The notes beneath the pieces were generated by a model that searched no databases, had not been told where the DNA came from, and saw only the letters and a program-made list of their open reading frames with translations. DNA of 64,000 nt from Manduca sexta (taxonomy: Eukaryota > Arthropoda > Insecta > Lepidoptera > Sphingidae), in contig NC_051142.1 in the NCBI RefSeq assembly GCF_014839805.1, positions 682,001 to 746,000 of the forward strand. Reading direction: 5' to 3'. The position numbers and the translations under genes are program-made. Of this stretch, positions 10,756-23,000 are shown in pieces; positions within the stretch are counted from its first letter, which is position 1, and the number at the start of each line of letters is the position of its first letter.

Positions 10756-12299
10756 GACAAAGTGTTGTCGATTATAAATGTATATTTATAATAATTATCA
10801 GAGTTATGTAATAATAATCAGTTTTGTCAAAAAAGTCAGATCGGTGAGATCGTGGTGTCATAAAAAATTTACCGATTTATTTTGTTGCCTTTTCTACGAT
10901 AATCCGTAGGTAAGATTTCTGCCTAACAAATCCCTTCAATAATTAAGCAAATTCACGAGCAATATTAAACACTTACTTTAGATGCCGAATCGCTCGTCTT
11001 TTATCTCCTTGCTAGGAATAATCTATCAAAGTTTTCTCACTTCTTGGTTCTGTATATTATACAAAGTTTTAACTACAATGCAGAGAAAGTGATATAAAAT
11101 GTTAAATTAACTATCCAGTGGCCCTAAAGTACTTATAGTAGCGTACAGCAATCAAAGTGGTAGATTTAATGCGCCCAGACAATAGTCAGGAGTCGGCTTC
11201 CTATGTGAATGCTGTAACAAAGCCCATTGTGTGGTTACCATTTCACTAACCACATATACCACACTCTCTTTTGTATATATAACATGCTTGGGAAACACAT
11301 TTTTTGAGTCGAGAAACTTTCGAAGGTAATTTGTTGATTTGATTACAGATAATGCGAATACATAATGCATTCAAAAATTAAGATTCCTTGGCATTGTGAA
11401 ATAGTGTGTGAAGTAATGTGTGAAATTATACTTTAAAATTAAATAATATTTGAATTTGTAAAATTTTGTTAAACATTATTTAGATTCATAAAGTATTTAG
11501 TCTATCACCAGTTTGAAAATCAGATTCCACTAGAGAAGAACGGGCAAGAAACTCTAGTGTTGCTTTCCTTAAAACAGAGTCAAAGGTATAAAGTAGGTAC
11601 AGTATATCATATAAAAATTTACATGTAGTTTAAAAGTCTACTTTATTATAGTTATTACGGACCACGTATATTATAGTAGAACATCTCGTCAAATGACGAT
11701 ATTGCAAGAAATACTTACATTTCAATAATGTGTCAAACGGCCATGAATCGATTTATTATTGATGGTTTCAATTTCGAACATGATGCCCCCAACAAAAAAA
11801 AATTAATTAGATATAATATAAAATTGTTGTCATTTACCCTTTAAAATATAATACAGAAAGACAAAGTATTGGAGAAATAAATTCATCTATATTTAATTCG
11901 CGTCGCATCAACCAAATTCTGAATATCAAGAACTACCTAATGTTTCGTCTTTTCTAGTTATCTTTCTTAATAACCTATCGTAACATCGTTCTATATTTGT
12001 GAAAACGAATACATATCATTAAATAAACAAAGAATACGAAGAGGTCAAACTAATTACAACTGAAGTTTGTCTTATTAAAGAGCATTCAAATTAACATTTC
12101 ACAAGTTGACCTCTGAAGTCCGAGGTCACCAGACCTTAGGATTTTGAACAGAGTCTAAATGCGGTAAAAATACTGTTGATTCGACACAGAAACGATTGAT
12201 TAGCGCATTATGCATTATGTAAATGTCGAATTAAGATACCGTTGTTTTACTGCAGAGAAAAATAATAGATAAAACTGCTTAACGGACTATGTTCTGAGT
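10756..12299. other. AT-rich DNA, no gene seen
   Basis: No frame has coding support, including a 72-codon minus frame at 11152-11370. No repeat ends were recognised. Confidence 0.5.
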
Positions 12300-12415
12300 C
12301 AACGCCGTGACCATCTTCGAAACTTCGGGAGTTAAAATTAAAAAAAATTATCGCGAGGAAATTTATAAAGTAGTAATATTTCATGTCGAATATTCGCGTA
12401 TACATAAAAAGTGAT
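12300..12415 (+). mobile_element. Fold-back family fragment (copy F)
   Basis: GTGACCATCTTCGAAACTTCGGGAG, in pieces, is followed by TTATCGCGAGG and CGAATATTCGCGTATACAT. This corresponds to the right arm of copies A and B with an internal deletion. It is single-armed and decayed. Confidence 0.65.
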
Positions 12416-12704
12416 AACAATAATAGATTTTATAGATCTGAATTTGTGTATCAGAACGATTTAAAACGCAGTCACAACTATTACATATAGAGGATACTTA
12501 TATGTAGAGATAGTCATTGAGAGGATATGCTCAAAACCTGTCCCATCCATTTCTATTTTCTATGTAACATATATTTCAAAACAATGAAGCCTCATTTATA
12601 AGTACAACTCGTAGATAATCTAATATTTTTTTTATCTCTAAGAAGTCTTAGCAGACAAATTTTGGAAAAAACATATATGGAAGAAAAGATTACCCGAACG
12701 CCAT

Positions 12705-12880
12705 TGTAAGATTGCCGCCTCAGTGGCAATATCCCAATCTCAATCTTAATCCGATTCCGAGAATGAACCAATCAAAATAACTCATTTGTAAACTTGTCAA
12801 AAAATCTCTGTTCGGATTGGTCAATATTTGAGATAAGTTAAAAAAATTGGGATCGACTATTAAAAATGGCGGTTAATAAT
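12705..12880. mobile_element. Possible small MITE with diverged TIRs
   Basis: Ends of the form TTGCCGCC...TCCCAATCTC and TTGGGA...GGCGGTTAA are inverted relative to each other. The interior has CCAATCAAAATAACTC and a partly inverse GGATTGGTCAATATTTG. The terminal match is imperfect and no clean target duplication is visible, so this is tentative. Confidence 0.35.
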
Positions 12881-13200
12881 TTTTATCATTGCATATAGCA
12901 TATCGACATGACGAAATGAAACTTAGAGTGACCGCTGAGCCAGTTAAGCTCACAGAAATATAATTTTGTCAGAGTTAACGATCAGGTAGTTTCACAATAA
13001 CCTTATGGTTTTAGCGGGCGTATGTTAAAATATTCAAATAGTTAAAGCCCTACTGGCCAATAAATATTGTAATATCTGAGCTCTTAGGCCGACGTTCAAA
13101 CTTCTAAATTATAATTTATTTTATTTGACCATATAAAATTCTACTCTCGTGAGAGGTTAATTCTCTTCATATCAATTATATGTAAGATTTTACCGATTAT

Positions 13201-13635
13201 AGTATATACTTAACGTGACCATTTATTTTTCGTCTCAAAACGGGACATCGGTTTATTTACGTTAAGTATAGGTTCTCAATCCAAAAAAAAACAACACACG
13301 CTTTTTAGAAAATTCGTACTTCGGCGGCCGAGCGTTGCACGGATGAAAATTCGGAAAATCTCGTTTTCCCGAACAACTACAAAGATAAAATTTTTACTCA
13401 TTACTCATCGCATCATTACACACATTTTATTCACTAGAGAAAAGATTCGTGGGCGTTGTAGTCTTGACCACAGCTTACTACTTGTAGCAGCCCGGTCGGC
13501 TCTTAAATTTTAGCACGCTTTCGAAAAACGGGACAATTTTGTATCCCCGAGATTTTTCTGGGGACACCGGGACAGATTACCGAAAAAAGGGACGGTCCCG
13601 CTTAAAACGGGACGTCTGGTCACGTTATATATACT
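13201..13635. mobile_element. Non-autonomous TIR element with GGGAC repeats
   Basis: The outer ends read AGTATATACTTAACGTGACCA on the left, given here up to CGTGACCA, and TGGTCACGTTATATATACT on the right, so they are inverted repeats. The 435-bp interior has several GGGAC/GTCCC motifs near both ends, which may be subterminal transposase-binding repeats. It encodes no protein and depends on a transposase elsewhere. The superfamily is not clear, because a TA duplication and a longer TATA-rich one are both possible. Confidence 0.75.
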
Positions 13636-13739
13636 TGATATGTAGTTGAGAATAAATGCATTTGCATTTATGGGTTTAAAACATATTAAATGTTTTATTA
13701 AGCTTTATTAGCATTGTTTGATAATAATTAATTTTAAAA

Positions 13740-13810
13740 AAATTTACGCCTTCTGGGATAAAAGGCCTGAGTGTATGTGTGTGTGTGTGTGTCTGTGTGT
13801 GTGTGTGTGG
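13740..13810 (+). repeat. SINE tail and (GT)n microsatellite
   Basis: CTTCTGGGATAAAAGGCCTG resembles the 3' tail of the SINE at 4101 (CTTCGGAGATAAATGCGTG). It runs directly into an interrupted GT repeat (about 13771-13809). The microsatellite probably grew from the TG-rich SINE tail. Confidence 0.75.
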
Positions 13811-14110
13811 TTTACTAGATTTCAGTATCGAGGTAGCACGTCCTTACCAATGTCAAGTAACTTCACAATTCTCACTCTCGCCTTGTAGTTTTTCTTTTTG
13901 TTACACTACGCCTGCGTTGTGTTCAATGAAATCACATCGCTTCTGGCCGGCCATTGTCCGAGCTAAATGACCCGAGGACAAAGTTGAATCGAGCGACTAC
14001 TTCCTCGATGACAATAAGTGACGCAATGTAAATCAGCGGATAAACCTTAATTTTGCAAGGTTAGTTTCTGTTGTGGTTGTCGATGGTCTGTGATGATGGT
14101 CACTGATGAC

Positions 14111-14270
14111 CAGTGGCGAAGCGTCCATGCAATCTGATTCTTACCGGCTTCCCTTTTAGGTTTATTTACGTTTGTCTTAGCTTTTGTTTCCTATTGAATT
14201 GGCCGTATGTTGACTAAGGCATTTCTTTTGCCTCGGGTTACTTTTTGAAAAATTTCACCCTTTGCCACCG
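14111..14270. mobile_element. hAT-like MITE, copy 1
   Basis: Ends are CAGTGGCGAAGCG and CCCTTTGCCACCG, and the interior has TACCGGCTTCCCTTTTAGG. Four other copies (23544, 36294, 42596, 48946) share ends and layout at about 160 bp. CAGTG-type termini are typical of hAT elements. This copy has no clear target duplication. It is non-coding. Confidence 0.8.
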
Positions 14271-15169
14271 GTCTGTACTCTGTGGCGCAATAGGATGAAC
14301 TATCAAACAAGAAGTCGGGGGAGTATCGTGTACGGGAAATATCTTGCGGTAGTTATTGATAGCCGCAATAATTGTGCCACACGTCAAGGGATACTTCCTT
14401 CTCTTGTCTAGGCACTTCACTTAACCAAGTCACTTTGCCGAAATCTCAATAAAAAATTACAGACTTTATGGTGTAATAAGCAATCACTTCCTACACCTAG
14501 ATAAATCCTTGTGTGGCTCGCAAATGTTTGTTTGATATTTGGTTAGTATGAGAACATAATTGGTAGTTTTTGACACAAAGCACAAAATTGTTCTGGTTGA
14601 TATGAGACCGTCTTTGTAGTTATTGACACAAAGCATAAGATTATGTCAGTAAAGTTAGGACTTCGCTTGACTTGAATAAACTTGAGTGGATCTGTTCATT
14701 TGTTGTCAAAATGTTTTAGGTTTGATGTTTGCGTCTTCGTGCAAAAAAAATATTTTTATATTATTCTTTTTTGTAAAACTTTGACAACTTAGTACCTACG
14801 TGCGGTTTATAATAGCAGTATTGTAAATTGCTCTCATAATTCGTTTAAGGTCTATCTACTACATTGGTGTAATAACCACGTTCGTTTATTTATTGTTGCC
14901 TTTCATTTCACACCGGATGTACGCTTTCTTTTGTTTTTTTATTTTATTTTAGCTGTATAGTTACGTAATTTTAATTGAGAGATGTTTAATGTAAATATTT
15001 CAAATAATGTGCATTCCATTTGAAGCCATAAATTCGCATGTTGGAGGTTGACCAGAAGCTTTTTGAATTAAGAATGTGTAACTTACGGAGAAGGTTTTAT
15101 TCCAGTACTGGTTATTCGTAATATTTTTTTTGTGTTCTTATTTTGAAATTAAATCTATTTTATAAATAA
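14271..15169. other. No supported gene; weak local duplication
   Basis: TTGACACAAAGCA recurs at about 14568 and 14629 within a loosely duplicated unit of about 60 bp. No coding signal was found. Confidence 0.45.
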
Positions 15170-16283
15170 CTAGCTTTTGCTCGCGGCTCCGCCCGCGTTA
15201 TAAAGTTTTTCAGGCTAAAGTTTTCCGTTATAAAAATAGTAGTTTCACGGGAGCCTATGTTCTTCCCAGGGTCTCAAACTGTCTCCATACCAAATTTCAT
15301 CTTAATACGTTAGGTAGTTTTTGAGTTTAACACGTTAAGGCAGACAGATGCAGCGGGGGACTTTGTTATATTATTTAGAACTTTTTAAGTGAAACAATCC
15401 CGTCATACATCATTGTTGCATAACTTTAACCGGTTACGCAGCACAGGCAACGGAAGCTCTCAAAACTCATAATTTTCCCCGTTTTTGCAACATGTTTCAT
15501 TACTGCTCCGCTCCTATTGGTTATAGCATGATGATATATAGCCTATAGCACTCCAGGAACAAAGGGCTATCCAACACAAAAAGATTTTTTCAGTTCAAAC
15601 CGGTAGTTCCTGAGATTAGCCATTACTGCTCCGCTCCTATTGGTCATAGCGTGATGATATATAGCTTATAGCGGTCCACAAATAAAGGGCTATCCAACAC
15701 AAAACGAATTTTTCAGTTGAAACCGGTAGTTCCTGAGATTAGCCATTACTGCTCCGCTCCTATTGGTCATAGCGTGATGATATATAACTTTGAGCACTCC
15801 ACAAAGGACTATTCAACACAAAAATATTTTTTCAGTTCGAATCGGTAGTTCCTGAGATTAGCCATTACTGCTCCGCTCCTATTGAATATAGCGTGATGAT
15901 ATATAGCCTATAGCTCTCCACGAACAAAGAGCTATCCAACGCAAAAAGATTTTTTGTGTTTGGACCGGTAGTTCCTGAGATTAACCATTACTGCCCCGCT
16001 CCTATTGGGTATAGCGTGATGATATATAGCCTATAGCACTCCACGAATAAAGGGCTATCCAACGCAAAAAGAATTTTTCAGTTTGGACCGGTAGTTCCTG
16101 AGATTAGCCATTACTGCCCCGCTCCTATTGGGTATAGCGTGATGATATATAGCCTATAGCACTCCACGAACAAAGGGCTATCTAACGCAAAAAGAATTTT
16201 TCAGTTTGGACCGGTAGTTCCTGAGATTAGCGCGTTTAAACAAACAAACAAACAAACTCTTCAGCTTTATATAATAGTATAGA
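15170..16283 (-). mobile_element. Non-autonomous Helitron with six 123-bp units
   Basis: On the minus strand the element starts with TCTATACTATTATATAAAGC and GAAGAGTTTGTTTGTTTG. It ends with the GC hairpin CGCGGGCGGAGCCGCG, AGCAAAAG and CTAG. The flanking bases are A before TC and T after CTAG, the A^T insertion site of Helitrons. It has no Rep/helicase and so relies on an autonomous partner. The interior is dominated by a tandem array. A close relative lies inverted at 53562-54450 with fewer units. This is a well-known lepidopteran Helitron type. Confidence 0.92.
15498..16230 (-). repeat. Tandem array inside Helitron, about 123-bp period
   Basis: The phrase CATTACTGC(T/C)CCGCTCC starts at 15498, 15621, 15744, 15863, 15986 and 16109. 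The steps are 123 bp with one 119-bp unit. Each unit also has CGTGATGATATATAGCC and GGTAGTTCCTGAGATTA. The units differ by a few bases. The two units at the 16.0-16.2 kb end are most alike (CTGCCCC variant), suggesting recent expansion from that side. Confidence 0.95.
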
Positions 16284-17050
16284 TATAGATAACACACCCG
16301 TGCAGTTACTATGTATTTTAAGTGCTTACCATAAACATTAACCCAGACGTCTAGACTGACAAATAAGATGGACAAACTGTAAGTTCAAACTGCTTTCTAT
16401 GACAAGGAGTGGTGTGGTAATTAACGGCCACAATGGCCCACAATGCTTTGTTAACTGAACAGTAAACGGTTGTGCTTGCGACTGCTTGGGAAACAGTGTT
16501 ACAACTAAGTATTGTCTGAGTGCATTATATCATAATTTGTATGCTTCCAATACGTTTTCTTTAAAACAAGCGGCGTTAGACTAAACAAAATACGTAAATA
16601 AATAGAAAATATATATTTTTTTTTTTCCTCAGATTGGGTCTGCTTCTACCCGCAATACTGAAATCCAAATAATGTAACAACATGTTTTTAACGAATACCA
16701 AAATATAATAATGTCAATATTTAAAAAAAATACATTCGTTTTTTTATACAATAAGGCTGTTAAACAATTTCATAGTCTTAAATATGTTTTTATTTTGCGT
16801 TATATTGATGCGTTTGGGTGGCAACCCTAAGTCCCAATCACCCAGTTTAAGCTCCGTACACATTGTTCCTAGAACTTTCAACGGTTATCGTACGTGTGCT
16901 AGTTCGTCAAGCGGCTTACTGTCCAGACGTGGTCGGCAGGTTATCTGCTATAACTCGGCTGAGGATTATGTTTATTACCGATAAATGGAATTATCTATAT
17001 AAAGATTGAAAATTTCCATTGTTTTTATGATTTTTTGCTGTTTATTTCAC
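16284..17050. other. No supported gene
   Basis: A 66-codon frame (16784-16984) has no splice or domain support. A poly-T run near 16615 is isolated. Confidence 0.45.
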
Positions 17051-17325
17051 GTCGCCATAGTTGGACTGCTAAGCCTGAATGTTAGGGTTCGAAACCCATT
17101 ATTAATACATAAAATGTGTTTACTTCACAATTAAATAAAGAATATGCAAATCGCCTGGGAGCGAGTGGGAGTTTTTGTGCATAATAAAACAATAAGTTCG
17201 AGATCTTTTAGGCAAATGGAATGGAAATATTATTAGCGAACATTGAATTAATTAATAGTGAGAGTAATAGTAATTAGACTACTTACGCATATACCTATAT
17301 CCCGGGGATAAACGCGTGATATTAT
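17051..17325 (+). mobile_element. Diverged tRNA-SINE copy
   Basis: The head GTCGCCATAGTTGGACTGC has a B-box-like GGGTTCGAAACCC near 17083. The tail CCCGGGGATAAACGCGTGAT matches the tail of the SINE at 4101. The centre is diverged or replaced. It is non-coding. Confidence 0.6.
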
Positions 17326-17589
17326 ATATGTAACTGTATAATATGAAGTCACTTCGTGGTACAAATAATCAAGGCATTAAGTAAACATAGGGGCAGACAG
17401 CTAAGCACTGTGCAACGTAGATGTAAAGTTTGACCATAGAACGCCTGTATCACTACCATAGACAATAGCCGTGATGCAGTGTGACAGGTTATAAAATGTT
17501 ATTTGACATCTCATTGACATGCAATATTGCGTCAATTTATCTTGCACATTAGCCTTACTAATTTCGGAAAACTTTCCCGTGTTATTTAA

Positions 17590-17895
17590 TCCATCTACTA
17601 TAATACTGCACATTTCGCTATACACAGATGTACTCGCTATTCTCACAGTCCAATGAGACAGTATTCCGAATTGACTGGTGAGCGATCAAGTGCAGGATCA
17701 AAGGCTTTACGTGCTTTTCGAGGCACGAGGATGTAATGCCAATATCCCGACTCTTAGCTGCAAAAGTAATTTTTAAGATGGAAATACCCAGTGACAATTG
17801 TTTCTGGCCCAACTCAGGATTCGAATTCAGAAACTCAGCGCGGTAGTCGTACTCTTACCGCGTATGCATTTGCAACTACGCCACCGAGACAGGGA
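17590..17895 (-). mobile_element. tRNA-derived SINE, minus strand
   Basis: On the minus strand the head is CTCGGTGGCGTAGTTGC, with a B-box-like region ATTCGAATCCTGAG. It is followed by CCTCGAAAAGCACGTAAAGC, GATCGCTCACC and GTCTCATTGGACTGTGAGAA, then ACATCTGTGTATAGCG. This order is a widespread moth SINE. Short frames crossing it on the same strand are by-products of the SINE, not genes. Its 3' limit could extend to about 17440. Confidence 0.8.
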
Positions 17896-19951
17896 GTTAC
17901 AATTGAATTATTGTTTATATTTGTAGGCAATCGTGGTATTGTACCGTGGTAAGGTTCATTATGTTCTTTTAATCAAATTTAATGAGTCGAGATGCTTGAT
18001 ATTTCGTTTATGGCTAATGTTGTGAAAGACACCCATTTATCTCGTCATTCGACAGATATCGATGGCTCAATGTAGTCTCATAACTCTTTTTCCTTTGGGA
18101 TACGAAACAGTTTCTTTAATCTATTATTCGAGTAATAAAATGAGTGTTCAAAATGAAAACATCGATATAAATAGAATAAAACGAGCGAAAATTATATTGT
18201 GTCACGACACGGCGACAGCAAATCCGATAAGATTATAAAAGTATTGTTTAGTGCGGAGTATTATTTGTATATATGAGGAACACGGAAAAGGTGTTATTCA
18301 TTTTAATGGCCGACTTAGAATGAACCAAACAAGATGGTTGCTTTAAAACTAAGTACCTATCTAATTCTTCAAAGTGTCGATTTACTAGTTTTCTATAGCA
18401 CTCGTAACACATTTCAATCCACGAGATTATCTTTTTATCATGATAAATATGCGTTTCTGGCGATGCATTGTTCTTGCGTTTATCTGATGACAGCTGTCAT
18501 ACGATGCGATAAGATGGGCATTATAACGGATTCCTGCGTGTTTCTTTTGACAAATCCTTTCTCTTTGGCGTTCGTCATGTTTTTGGATTAGTGGGGCTCC
18601 GAAAGGTGCGCTTTTTGTCACAATTGCGTTAGTTGGAACCTCTTTTTTCAATTTATTTTGGTCAATTTAGTTATTATTCACCATGTATAGGAAACTATGT
18701 TTAGTATGATTGGACTCGTTAGCTATACTATAGATATACTCGTCACGGTCACGAAAAATATACTTACAAGAATAAAGAACTAATTAAGAAAAAAAGTATA
18801 AGGGTATTGATCAATGTAATATTATGTGTGAAAAAAGTAATTCCAGATTATTTTCTAGGTCTTTTATAGACATTTGATAGATTAACTCATCAAAAAGTCA
18901 TTAGATATTACACATTTTACACCTCATCAATAAAGATAAAACATCGGACAAGATTATTATAACACAGCAGTAGCGATTTAAGATATACCTTCATTATCAT
19001 AAACTCGTATACCTTCCTGTACGTAAGGTATTATAATAATAACCTAACACACCATATTTTTTCTTTTTATTAAATACTTGACCCAACCTTGCATGCACGA
19101 TCTTGTAAATTACGCTTAATAAATGTAGCTTTAGCACTTTAATTTCCATGGTCCGTTTAAATAATAAAAAAAGCAATTGAATTATATAATAATACTGGCC
19201 AGTTACTATTTTGATAAAGAAACGAAAGCGATGGAGTTATATTTTATTTTTATAAAAAAACGTTTATGTCTAATCTGGCGAACAGATTCGATGTTTGAAT
19301 TTTTAAAACAAGCGATACAACTCGGTCAATTTCACACAGTAAGTAACGTCATTCAATGTTTGTACTATTAGAAACTATTACAGAATGAAATGAGGTTTTC
19401 TTCTCATCATCCGGATTTATTGCAACGCTGTGTCGTTTATTTCTTATCGTGTGTATTCGTCACTGTCATCTCTCACTTCCAAACACTTTTAATTGTTAGC
19501 TGGATACTGATAAATTTAATTTCTATTTCCCCGGCGTAAATGAATTGTAATTAAGTCATTAAAATTTTCCCATGTTATTGTTCGCAAATATTTCATGCAT
19601 TTTATCACGTGAGAAAGGCTAACGTATCAAATAGTGTATGTCGTGTGGTTAAGTGCGTTTTTATGAGAATAGAGCATGTTTTACCCTCTCTTGGCTGTCT
19701 AGCGGTTATATTATGTATGTTGGCTTAATACAAAGTAAACACTTTTATACTTTAATGTCTTCAGTGATGTGACAATATTTTATTTCTTTAATTTTCTGTT
19801 TAATCTACGTTACATAAATTAATTTTATTTAGTTTTTTTACTGAGTCATAAAATCTAGTTATCGTGTTCGTTTGTCTATTTTCAACATTGCATAAACTTT
19901 TAAATCCGTCTCGATCGCCCATAAAATAAAAAAAAAATTACCAATATTTAT
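17896..19951. other. AT-rich DNA, no gene seen
   Basis: Overlapping frames of 74-85 codons on both strands at 18334-18651 cover one another and carry no motif. The rest is low-complexity. Confidence 0.45.
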
Positions 19952-19964
19952 TCACACACGTGTC

Positions 19965-20031
19965 ATACGTAAGACTAGGCAGTATGGTCGTAAGACTATA
20001 GCCTGTCCTCTAAGGACGAAGAAAAAAAAAA
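19965..20031 (+). mobile_element. 67-bp 5'-truncated LINE tail with target duplication
   Basis: The insert contains GGTCGTAAGACTATAGCCTG, TCTAAGGACGAAG and a poly-A run. It is flanked by TCACACACGTGTC (19952-19964) and TCACACACGTATC (20032-20044), a 13-bp duplication differing at one base. It is an extreme case of 5' truncation during target-primed reverse transcription. No protein remains. Confidence 0.85.
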
Positions 20032-20044
20032 TCACACACGTATC

Positions 20045-23000
20045 CCGTGTCTAAAATGCATCGTTTACAATATTCTTCACAGTAGTGTTGTAACGCAAGT
20101 GGAACAGTATCCTCGTTTTCCCGTAGTTTCTATAGTTTTTTACGGCAGCTCGGAAACCTTACATCATTGCTAATGCGGCGGCCTATTCTGAATGTCACGG
20201 TTAGTGATTCAGGAAATAGGAAAGAGGTTGTATATAATGTGTTATTAAAGTGAGAAGGTTGTCGCTTGTTTATAATATACATAGTTTGATATTATGTTTA
20301 AATAAACTAATATATTGTAAAGCTTCTGTGTTTTTTAATATTTTCTATGTCTATTGGCGACGGCGATTTGAGCGCAGGCATCTGCTTGGAAAACCATAAT
20401 TTTAAGCAATAAGAGAATCAGTAAATATGATGCTTACCCCAATGACGTTTTACAAATAGACACGTCATACACTAACAAAATGGCACATAAAAACGGCGCA
20501 ATATTTGCTATATTCACGTACCTGTACATATAATTACAAATTGGCTTGAAGAAGGAATAAAAAGGTGCAGCACACATTCGTTAGAAAAGGATGTATATAT
20601 GCATCGACAGTTACGTAACAACGTTAGTGCCGCACGCTCATTGGCTGTTAAGTCGGGCAATTACCTTACATTCGTGACTCGTCTTGCCAGTATTGAGCTC
20701 GGACAACGTATCTATGTAATAAAACATCTTAGGCTTACCCCATATGTATGTGTAAGTACTAAAGGGTAATCTAATAAGATTTACCCCACGTAAAAATACC
20801 ACCACTCATTAAATAATGTTATCAAAAATTAAACAAAATATGAATTGTCTACACGATTATAAATCTATGATATCACACTATTATCATTAAAAAGTGCATT
20901 ATATAATTGTTGTCTACTGATTGGGATGCCGTTGTTTTTTATATTTATCGCTGTTGTCTTTAATTACTTTCATAGATAACAAAATTGCGATACATAATCA
21001 ATGTCAAAACTTTATTAAGAAAAACATCTGTAAGTAAAGTTTGTCGACAAACTAGAAAGACAAAAAAGCAAAGATAACATAAAATCCGAGATAGTCGAGT
21101 CGGTTAGAGTTAGAACTATAATAGCTTTAGTAAGTCAACCTTAACTAATATGAGGCTCTGAGTGGAAAATCTTTGCGAGGGCTTCTAACCCGATCGCCGA
21201 AGGAGGGTAATGTTTTTATATTTTTTCCCTTTGCAAGCGCGAAGCTCCTCGAAGCGCGAGACCCTGAGCAGTTACCTTGTTTACTTAAGTCTGTCACTGG
21301 CTTAAGCCCGTCAGTCACTTGAGTTATAGTTATAAGGTTAGACTTTTGTACTGAGACATAGGACTCTTTTATTCAAGACTCCGCATGAGTCTCTATATAG
21401 CAAAGTACAAACACTATGTAATCGATCAGCATCTAGTATAACAACTGAAGTTTCGTAAAATAACATAACGAGCGCAGATTAATTCCATACAATAATTTGT
21501 AATCCACCGTTCTAGCAGTTTTAACAGCGACAGTCCCGTCACGCGAGCATTTATCGTTGAAAAAATTCGAATTTAATATCGAAAATGTAAGTCGAATATT
21601 TCAGAATAGGGATCGGTGACTTTCCCGCTTGATTCTCGACCACAGCATTTCTAGGCTTACCGGTAACGCGCGCACGTTTGCAGATTTATTCCGATTGTGC
21701 CGTCCACAGTTTATTTCATTATTACTCCAGTCTAGATAGTCCACTTTAGCACTTGTTTTGCGACGCTAATGGTGTGACATAATGCTTTATTGGATGATTT
21801 ACTGGTGTAAAAAGGAAGTATTTTGCGTTTTGCGTCTCTCTATCTTTTATTATTAAACAAAAGGTATTTATACGATAAATTTAGGTACAAGTTTTAGTAA
21901 TTCGAACAAATGATTCTAAGTGGAGAGGTTTGGGAGGGCTTTGTGAATGTGTTGTGTTTAATTTTTTTTATATACAGCAGAATAACATCATTAATTAGTA
22001 TTGTTAGAAGTCGGCCTACATAATGCGGTAGCAAGAAATCCCACTTACCACAAGTTCTACTTATGTTATTGGATTATTGCGTTGTTGTACCTGGAGATTA
22101 CCTTTATGTGTCATAAGTACACTGATTGTCTTATATTTATACATTAATGCTTGGTATTTGTGTCATCTAATTCCTTTTTATGCAAGAATGGACAGGATAT
22201 CGAAAAATTGGTTTCTTTTTCACAAAATATTTATCACAGTACAGCTAGACTTCAAGAAAACATGTTCGAAAGTTACATGTTGTTTCTTTTTGTATATATT
22301 TTTTACAAGTTATGCATTGCTGGTCGTGAATTAAAGGATATAAATTTGTATTGTTTGCATATTTCATACTATTTATTGGATTTTGTAAGTGCAAGCAAAT
22401 TGAAACTTGGTTTTATATCAATGATTTAATTTATTTTAAACCGTTAATATTTTTATGTTGATTACTATACATTTACCGATTTAGTCTCATACAGTGCCAT
22501 AAACATAATGATGGTATAAAGTAATATTTATTACCCATATAAATAAAGTGGAGCGAATACTCAGTACTAAGTGAAACATACCCATAAAATGCATGTTATA
22601 AAGGCCTAATCGGTAAAACCAAGCACTTCCCTATGCGGTCGAATCCGATCAATTTCAATAAATGGCGGAAATTATTATGCGAATAAGAGAAATGAGACAA
22701 TTTCAGGATTTAAATTGTATTCAAATTCCTTGCGTTTGGGTGTAGAAAGGAATTAGCGTAAAGGCTTTAGAAATAAATAGACTGACCACCGAGATTTCGA
22801 CAGTGGGGGTATTGTGTTATTTTAATGAAAACACGTAGTCGATATAATAAGTGGAAATGTTTTGTATATTAAACACCGTTCTGCAATACTGTATTAAGTT
22901 ACAGTTTCTTTAGTCTACGGTAAAATTTCCATTTCATAAATTTATTCTGAACTTTTCGCCGTTCATTAATTTATTTGATGTTAGTATATACATGCATAAT

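Noticed and set aside
15498..16230. CRISPR-like regular repeats
   Set aside because: Units are directly adjacent at 123 bp with no unique spacers and lie inside a Helitron in a eukaryotic genome.
17401..17812. Two minus-strand frames of 64 and 81 codons
   Set aside because: They lie in a SINE body and its flank. The sequence is explained by the retroposon, not by a gene.
22077..22429. Overlapping hydrophobic frames of 85 and 92 codons
   Set aside because: T-rich DNA yields Phe/Leu/Ile/Tyr-rich frames by chance. There is no start context, splice site or family resemblance, and two frames overlap.
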